A DNA stretch of 64,000 bases from Brevibacillus reuszeri (lineage in GTDB: Bacteria > Bacillota > Bacilli > Brevibacillales > Brevibacillaceae): the NCBI RefSeq assembly GCF_002897295.1, contig NZ_BEXF01000001.1:310001-374000 (forward strand), read 5' to 3'. The notes beneath the pieces were generated by a model. It searched no databases and was not told the DNA's origin. It saw nothing but the letters and a program-made list of their open reading frames with translations. Positions 58,767 to 64,000 of this stretch are shown one piece after another (the first letter of the stretch is position 1; each line of letters opens with the position of its first letter). The translations under genes and the position numbers were made by a program.

Positions 58767-59729
58767 ATGCATTATATGCCTTGGGATGCTTCCTATCTGG
58801 AGGCGTTATGTGAGCTGTGGAATCGAGAGCTGGGTGAGCGCTTCCCTATGCGAGCAGAGCTATTTCACCAAAACAGCTTTGCTGATGAAAACGTACTGGA
58901 TGCGGGTTCATGGATTGCCTGTGATCCAAAGACCATGCAGCCTGTCGGGTTCGTGGTGGCAAAATGCTGGCAGGAAAAGCTGGAGCTGCAGCTGGGAATG
59001 GGCGTGGGCTGGATACAGGTGCTGCTTGTCGCCGAAAAATACCGCGGTCAAGGTATCGGCACAGAATTGCTGACAAGGGCAGAAGCAGCGCTGCAACAGC
59101 AAGGTGCCAAAAGCATCCTGTTGGGACGTGATCCGTATCATTATTTCCCCGGTATTCCTGAGGAGTCTCCAGAGGTCAAAGCGTGGTTTGAGCAGCGCGG
59201 TTATGTTGCACTTGAACCTTTGGAAAACGATTTGCTTTGCCACTACCCTAATTCAGCAAAAGCAGAGCTTCCCCATGTGTCGGATGGCTGTTTTCGCCTG
59301 TTGACCGCAGCAGACAAGGATGCCTTTCTTGCCTTTTTGCATCGCTGCTTTCCTGGAAGATGGGAGTACGAGGCGATTCATTATTTCAGGCATGGTGGGG
59401 AGGGAAGGGAGTTTGTCGTCTTGGAAAAACGGGGGGAGATTATTGGCTTCTGCCGCATCAACGATAGCAGCTCACCCTTTATCGCCCAAAACGTTTACTG
59501 GGCGCCGCTTTTTCATGACGAGCTGGGGGGAATCGGCCCATTGGGAGTCGATTCCGCGCACCGAGGACAGGGCTTAGGCCTCGCAATCGTGGAGGCAGGT
59601 ATTACGATGCTGCGAAATCGTGGAATCAAACAGATCGTCATCGATTGGACAACGCTCGTCGACTTTTATGCAAAACTGGGGTATCACAGCTGGAAGCAGT
59701 ACGAAAAGTACAGAAAAGAATTCGAATGA
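58767..59729 (+). CDS. Double-domain GNAT acetyltransferase in the amino-sugar operon
   Basis: 320 residues with two GNAT domains: VLLVAEKYRGQGIGTELLTR (about 95) and LGVDSAHRGQGLGLAIVEAG (about 265), both with intact acetyl-CoA loops. It lies between the permeases (24 bp) and nagZ (12 bp), so it is very likely co-transcribed. It may acetylate imported glucosamine or muropeptide-derived amines before NagZ processing; this is inference from context only. AGGAGG is 12 nt before the ATG, a little far. Confidence 0.82.
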   Translation: MHYMPWDASYLEALCELWNRELGERFPMRAELFHQNSFADENVLDAGSWIACDPKTMQPVGFVVAKCWQEKLELQLGMGVGWIQVLLVAEKYRGQGIGTELLTRAEAALQQQGAKSILLGRDPYHYFPGIPEESPEVKAWFEQRGYVALEPLENDLLCHYPNSAKAELPHVSDGCFRLLTAADKDAFLAFLHRCFPGRWEYEAIHYFRHGGEGREFVVLEKRGEIIGFCRINDSSSPFIAQNVYWAPLFHDELGGIGPLGVDSAHRGQGLGLAIVEAGITMLRNRGIKQIVIDWTTLVDFYAKLGYHSWKQYEKYRKEFE

Positions 59730-59741
59730 AGGGAGGTTTCC

Positions 59742-61349
59742 ATGAGAGCGGAGCAGATGAGCATAGAGCAAAAAGTAGGGCAAATTCTTATGATTGGCTA
59801 CCAAACCATGGATATTCCTGACGAGATGGAAGCATGGATCAAACAGCATCAGATCGGCAACGTGATTCTCTTTAGTCGGAATATCAGTACGCCTGAAGAG
59901 ACTTTTGAACGGATGCGGGTGCTACAGGGCTGGGCCAGAGAAGCAAAGCAGGTGTATCCACTGTTCATCGCGACAGATCAGGAAAACGGCGTGGTGACGA
60001 GGCTGCAAAAGAGTGCGACTCGTTTTCCCGGAGCAATGGCGCTTGGGGCGACAGGAAAGCCAGAGAATGCCAAGCTCATCTATCAGGCAACAGGAGAGGA
60101 GCTGCGAGCATCGGGAATCTCGATTAATTTTGCTCCGACGATCGATGTGAATCTGAATCCGCTAAATCCGGTGATTGGAGTTCGCTCGTTTGGCGAAGCT
60201 CCTGAATACGTCGCCCGGTTTGGCAAGGCAGCTGTCCATGGGCTACTCACCAGTGGTGTAGTTCCTGCTGTGAAGCATTTTCCCGGACATGGTGATACCA
60301 GCACCGACTCGCACGATGAAATTCCGGTTCTCCGGCACGATCGGAAACGGCTGATGGATGCGGAGCTGGTGCCGTTTCAGTCTTGTATCGAGTCTGGCGT
60401 TCCGATGGTGATGGTAGGTCACATCAGTTTACCCCTGATTGATGAAAGCGGAACACCCGCATCGATTTCAGCGGAGCTGGTGACGGGAATCCTACGCCAA
60501 ACGCTTGGCTTTCAAGGTGTAGCGGTCACCGACTGCCTGGAAATGGCCGCAATCGCTGACTCCATCGGTGTACCTGAAGCCGCGGTGCGAGCGATACAGG
60601 CAGGGATTGATCTGGTACTGGTCTCTCATACACAGGGCATTCAGCAAAAGACGCATGCTCGGCTGATTCAAGCGATTCATCGTGGAGAAATCTCTCTACA
60701 AAGGATAAATGAAGCCGTAGATCGTATGCTTCAGTTGAAAAAACGATTTTTGTCATGGGAGGAATGTTTGGCAGAGAAGGGACAAACCTTTGATCGTAAG
60801 CGGCATGAAAAACTCGCGGAAAAAATACTGGGGCAAGCAGTTACCTTGGTGAAAAATGATGATCAGCTTCTTCCGTTGGCGAAAAACACTCATCAATTGG
60901 GAGTGGTTTTCCCAGGGGTCACGAATCTCACCATGGCGGAGGAGAGGCTGTCACTTTCGGAAACGCTGATGGAACCGCTGCGAAAATATGGAGCTGTGCA
61001 AGGACATATTTTTTCCTCGCTTGATCCATCCGAAGGTGAAGGGGAACGGATTGCAAACGAAATAGCCGATACAGAAATCGTTCTCGTATTTACGTACAAC
61101 GCCCATATCTACAAAGGTCAGTCGCAATTTGTCGGGAAGCTGAAGCAGATGGGGAAAAAGGTAATAGCAGTGGCGCTGCGAAATCCGTACGATCTAGCTG
61201 AGCTTCCAGAGGTGGATGTTTTTCTTGCAGTATACGATCACGGAGAAAAAGCAATCGAGCTCATCGCAGACGTCTTGTTTGGAGAGCGCCCAGCTGTCGG
61301 ACAACTGCCTGTCAGCATTTACTTTCATCGTCATTCGAAAACCGAGTAG
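59742..61349 (+). CDS. nagZ: Beta-N-acetylglucosaminidase, GH3 (NagZ family)
   Basis: 535 residues. GH3 catalytic barrel with the NagZ signature KHFPGHGDTSTDSHDEIPVL, which includes the Asp-His catalytic dyad, and the nucleophile aspartate in GVAVTDCLEMAAI. A C-terminal second domain (VTLVKNDDQLLPLAKNTHQL, VFLAVYDHGEKAIELIADVL) is present, as in Gram-positive NagZ. No signal peptide, so it is predicted cytosolic, consistent with import of disaccharides before cleavage. Releases GlcNAc from MurNAc-containing muropeptides. Confidence 0.93.
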   Translation: MRAEQMSIEQKVGQILMIGYQTMDIPDEMEAWIKQHQIGNVILFSRNISTPEETFERMRVLQGWAREAKQVYPLFIATDQENGVVTRLQKSATRFPGAMALGATGKPENAKLIYQATGEELRASGISINFAPTIDVNLNPLNPVIGVRSFGEAPEYVARFGKAAVHGLLTSGVVPAVKHFPGHGDTSTDSHDEIPVLRHDRKRLMDAELVPFQSCIESGVPMVMVGHISLPLIDESGTPASISAELVTGILRQTLGFQGVAVTDCLEMAAIADSIGVPEAAVRAIQAGIDLVLVSHTQGIQQKTHARLIQAIHRGEISLQRINEAVDRMLQLKKRFLSWEECLAEKGQTFDRKRHEKLAEKILGQAVTLVKNDDQLLPLAKNTHQLGVVFPGVTNLTMAEERLSLSETLMEPLRKYGAVQGHIFSSLDPSEGEGERIANEIADTEIVLVFTYNAHIYKGQSQFVGKLKQMGKKVIAVALRNPYDLAELPEVDVFLAVYDHGEKAIELIADVLFGERPAVGQLPVSIYFHRHSKTE

Positions 61350-61388
61350 CTTCAGGTTTAATACCTGACGTTAGCTCGGTCTTTTTTT
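61341..61388 (+). terminator. Intrinsic terminator of the nagZ operon
   Basis: ACCGAG (61341-61346) pairs with CTCGGT (61375-61380), with an inner CAGGT/ACCTG stem, then seven Ts. Confidence 0.93.
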
Positions 61389-61450
61389 GAGAGTTAGGCC
61401 TTTTTACTGAGGGAATATGCATTTGCTCGAAAAAATTATGCTAAAACCTA

Positions 61451-61479
61451 TTGATCAATATACCCTACTGGGGTATAGT
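61451..61479 (+). promoter_or_regulatory. Promoter of the copper operon with overlapping CsoR operator
   Basis: TTGATC (61451-61456), 17-nt spacer, TATAGT (61474-61479). The palindrome TATACCCTACTGGGGTATA (61459-61477), a CsoR-type TACCC-GGGTA operator, covers the spacer and -10 box, so bound repressor would block RNA polymerase. Confidence 0.85.
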
Positions 61480-61506
61480 AGTTATCGAGAGATGAGGTGA
61501 GAGTCA

Positions 61507-61836
61507 ATGAATACCCACTGCCATGAAGAATTGCAAGAATGTTCCCCCGTGGATACAGGGAGAGTAAAGAAGCATTCGGAAAAAATAAAGTCGGATTTAA
61601 AAGTTCGATTAAACCGGATTGAAGGTCAAATCAGAGGTGTTAAGGGGCTCATCGAAAAAGACACCTACTGCGATCCTATCTTGAATCAGATTGCTGCCAT
61701 TCACGCTGCTCTCAATGGTGTGGAAAAAATACTTCTCAAAAATCACATTCACGATTGTGTTGTAGATCGTATCAGAGAAGGGGATTCCGAAGTTATCGAC
61801 GAGTTATTGAAAACCATTCAAAAGATGATGAAATAA
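61507..61836 (+). CDS. csoR: Copper-sensing repressor CsoR
   Basis: 109 residues, all-helical CsoR/RcnR family. The Cu(I) ligands C-H-C are visible: C in DTYCDPILNQ, H and C in KNHIHDCVVDRI. The N-terminal extension contains further histidines and cysteines (NTHCHEELQEC). Copper binding releases the repressor from the operator just upstream. First gene of csoR-copZ-copA. AGGTGAG precedes the ATG. Confidence 0.94.
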   Translation: MNTHCHEELQECSPVDTGRVKKHSEKIKSDLKVRLNRIEGQIRGVKGLIEKDTYCDPILNQIAAIHAALNGVEKILLKNHIHDCVVDRIREGDSEVIDELLKTIQKMMK

Positions 61837-61863
61837 AAAAACAAACAAAAGGAGAAATGAACC

Positions 61864-62073
61864 ATGAAAAACGTAACCTTGAAAGTAGAAGGCATGTCAT
61901 GCGGTCACTGTGTAAATAGCATCGAGGGTGCAATAAAAGAATTGGGAGCAAAAGGGCATGTTGACTTGGCTAATGAAACGGTAACGGTGGAATTTGACGA
62001 AACTAGCATCACCCTAGAAGTCGTGAAAGAGGCGATTGAGGAACAGGGATATACAGTCGTTGGCTTTAGCTGA
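61864..62073 (+). CDS. copZ: Copper chaperone CopZ
   Basis: 69 residues, a single heavy-metal-associated domain with [15 protein letters not shown] (Cu(I)-binding CxxC at residues 13-16). Delivers copper to the CopA ATPase in the cytosol. AAAAGGAG precedes the ATG. Confidence 0.95.
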   Translation: MKNVTLKVEGMSCGHCVNSIEGAIKELGAKGHVDLANETVTVEFDETSITLEVVKEAIEEQGYTVVGFS

Positions 62074-62105
62074 ACCAAAAAACTACCTCGGAAGGAGGGA
62101 ATTTT

Positions 62106-64000
62106 ATGCAAGCGATTAGCAAAGAAAAAAAACAGGCAACCTTGCAACTAACAGGGATGACGTGCGCTGCTTGCGCCATCAAAATTGAAAAAGGCCTGAA
62201 CAAGTTAGAAGGCGTCGAGGTAGCAAATGTGAACTTCGCTATAGAAAGAGCTACAGTCGTCTACGATCCAGAAAAAGTGGATGTCGCCCAGATGGAGCAA
62301 CGCATCCAGAAGCTCGGGTACGATACAGCGAAAGAAACGACCGACCTGCAACTGATCGGGATGACTTGCGCAGCATGTGCCGTAAAGATAGAAAAAGGGC
62401 TGAACAAATTGCCAGGTGTCCTAAAGGCTACAGTGAATTTCGCGATGGAGACGGCCCATGTCGAGTACAATCCGGCAGATGTGTCTGTTTCCGATATGCA
62501 GAAGAAGGTGGAGAAACTCGGCTACCAAGCGGTTCCCAAGCAGGAAGAAGCGAAACCGGGAGAACATCGCCAAAAAGAAATCGTACGGCAAAAACGCAAA
62601 CTGTTCATTTCCGCGATCCTCTCCCTTCCCTTGCTTTGGTCTATGGTGAGTCACTTTTCCTTTACATCGTGGATTTGGATGCCGGATTTGTTTATGAATC
62701 CTTGGTTCCAATTGGTTTTGGCTACTCCGGTTCAATTTTATGTAGGGAAGCAGTTTTATGTCGGCGCATTTAAGGCACTTCGCAACAAAAGCGCAAATAT
62801 GGACGTACTTGTGGCGCTTGGAACGTCGGCTGCGTATTTTTACAGCCTTTATCTAACGCTTGAATGGGCTACCGCCTCGGGTGATACCCATCATGGTCCG
62901 GCGATGTATTATGAAACGAGTGCGGTATTGATTACACTCGTTATTCTCGGAAAATTGTTTGAAGTGCTAGCCAAAGGCCGTACGTCTGAGGCTATCAAAA
63001 CGCTAATGGGGCTACAGGCAAAATCCGCACTCGTAATACGCGATGGCCAGGAATTGATGATTCCGGTAGAGGAAGTGGTTGCGGGTGATATCGTCTTGGT
63101 GAAGCCGGGGGAAAAAGTTCCGGTGGATGGAGAAGTCATTGATGGGGCTTCCGCCGTGGATGAGTCGATGTTGACAGGCGAAAGCATTCCGGTTGAGAAA
63201 AAAGCTGGAGACACTGTTATCGGTGCGACCATCAACAAAAATGGCAGGTTGAAAGTGAAAGCGACGAAAGTGGGCAAAGAAACAGCTCTTGCGCAAATAA
63301 TCAAAGTCGTAGAAGAGGCTCAAGGGTCCAAGGCACCGATTCAGCGGGTAGCGGATCTGATTTCCGGCATTTTCGTACCGATCGTAGTCGGTATCGCACT
63401 CGTCGCCTTCCTGGTCTGGTTTTTCTGGGTAACCCCGGGCGACTTCGCCAATGCGCTTGAAAAAGCAATCGCGATTTTGGTCATCGCATGTCCGTGTGCC
63501 CTTGGTTTGGCGACCCCGACTTCGATTATGGCCGGTTCGGGACGTGCCGCGGAGCTTGGTGTGCTATTTAAAGGCGGAGAACATTTGGAAGCGACACACA
63601 AAATCGAGGCGATCATTCTCGATAAGACGGGTACCGTGACTAAAGGAAAACCGGAACTAACGGATGTTGTTGCAGAACAGATCGATGAACAGTCGTTCCT
63701 GCGTCTTGTCGGCGCTGCCGAAAAGAATTCGGAACATCCGCTTGCAGAAGCGATTGTGTCCGGCATTGTAACAAAAGGTATCGAAATACCAGATACGGAT
63801 GAGTTTGAAGCTATTCCCGGGTTCGGCATTCGTGCAGTCGTGGAAGGCAAAGAAGTTCTAGCCGGGACACGTAAACTGATGACGAAATATAACGTTTCAG
63901 TGGAGCAGTTTGAAAACATGTCGAGGTTGGAGCAAGCAGGGAAAACGGCGATGCTGATTGCCATTGACGGCCAATATGCCGGCATGGTGGCGGTAGCCGA
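62106..64000 (+). CDS. copA: Copper-exporting P1B ATPase CopA (3' end outside window)
   Basis: 631 codons are visible with no stop. Two N-terminal metal-binding domains with [15 protein letters not shown] and [15 protein letters not shown], then membrane helices, the actuator-domain motif ([17 protein letters not shown], here [17 protein letters not shown]), the intramembrane copper site [11 protein letters not shown] and the phosphorylation site [15 protein letters not shown]. Pumps Cu(I) out of the cytosol. GGAAGGAGGG precedes the ATG. The ATP-binding end and last two helices lie beyond the window. Confidence 0.95.
   Translation, partial: MQAISKEKKQATLQLTGMTCAACAIKIEKGLNKLEGVEVANVNFAIERATVVYDPEKVDVAQMEQRIQKLGYDTAKETTDLQLIGMTCAACAVKIEKGLNKLPGVLKATVNFAMETAHVEYNPADVSVSDMQKKVEKLGYQAVPKQEEAKPGEHRQKEIVRQKRKLFISAILSLPLLWSMVSHFSFTSWIWMPDLFMNPWFQLVLATPVQFYVGKQFYVGAFKALRNKSANMDVLVALGTSAAYFYSLYLTLEWATASGDTHHGPAMYYETSAVLITLVILGKLFEVLAKGRTSEAIKTLMGLQAKSALVIRDGQELMIPVEEVVAGDIVLVKPGEKVPVDGEVIDGASAVDESMLTGESIPVEKKAGDTVIGATINKNGRLKVKATKVGKETALAQIIKVVEEAQGSKAPIQRVADLISGIFVPIVVGIALVAFLVWFFWVTPGDFANALEKAIAILVIACPCALGLATPTSIMAGSGRAAELGVLFKGGEHLEATHKIEAIILDKTGTVTKGKPELTDVVAEQIDEQSFLRLVGAAEKNSEHPLAEAIVSGIVTKGIEIPDTDEFEAIPGFGIRAVVEGKEVLAGTRKLMTKYNVSVEQFENMSRLEQAGKTAMLIAIDGQYAGMVAVA

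Noticed and set aside
1..64000. CRISPR array or cas genes
   Set aside because: No regularly spaced short repeats and no Cas motifs were seen; the only direct repeats are a single 30-bp pair and the terminator hairpins.

Overview
The window looks like the chromosome of a Brevibacillus-type member of the Paenibacillaceae (low-GC Firmicutes). Evidence: strong AGGAGG-type ribosome sites with many GTG and TTG starts, sporulation-linked genes (a Spo0E-like phosphatase, a YjcZ/SscA-like peptide), a futalosine-pathway menaquinone gene (mqnE), and a scaffold syntenic with the Bacillus subtilis yumC-yumB-yuiA-yuiB-yuiC-yuiD-yuiE-yuiH cluster. The genus is an inference from content; no alignment was run.

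Layout. 1-12 kb: mqnE (cut by the window edge), a frameshifted Spo0E-like gene, a HesB/IscA protein, a sigma/anti-sigma fusion, a DUF4173 membrane protein, a TIMP-like exported protein, a metallophosphoesterase, an M20 amidohydrolase plus MFS transporter pair with a divergent regulator, and a CuA-like lipoprotein. 12-29 kb: ferredoxin-NADP reductase, NADH dehydrogenase with two Rex-like operators, yuiA/B/C/D homologues, an inserted oligopeptide ABC transporter with an M24 peptidase, a leucyl aminopeptidase broken by one frameshift, and the molybdoenzyme yuiH.

29-39.5 kb is the accessory region. A decayed roughly 2.9 kb integrative element sits in the 3' end of yuiH and leaves a second copy of the yuiH 3' end at its far side. 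It carries serine-recombinase remnants and a probable type I toxin-antitoxin locus. Two SMI1/KNR4 (immunity-type) genes follow, one flanked by 30-bp direct repeats.

The most unusual signal is a set of three dispersed modules (32.6 kb plus strand, 38.4 kb minus strand, 53.0 kb plus strand). Each has a canonical 34-nt group II intron domain V and a domain VI hairpin, with no intron body upstream. Each is followed directly by an open reading frame that lacks a start signal, encodes a different beta-rich or Ig/FN3-like C-terminal fragment, and is in the same phase relative to the predicted 3' splice site. This resembles the alternative 3' exons of a group II intron described in a Clostridium tetani surface-layer gene, but scattered and on both strands. 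That suggests trans-splicing or rearrangement to a shared 5' exon outside the window; decayed introns remain a plausible alternative.

39.5-52.7 kb: a PucR regulator divergent from a Met/Cys-metabolism PLP enzyme, a truncated AraC regulator, tandem class 3 lipases (one lacking its catalytic serine), a secreted phosphoesterase, a YedK/HMCES protein, MtnN, several GNAT acetyltransferases and a BcrC-like phosphatase. 54.5-61.4 kb: an operon of MurR/RpiR regulator, sugar ABC importer, GNAT and NagZ, probably for cell-wall amino-sugar uptake and recycling. 61.4-64 kb: the copper operon csoR-copZ-copA with a CsoR operator over its promoter; copA runs off the window.
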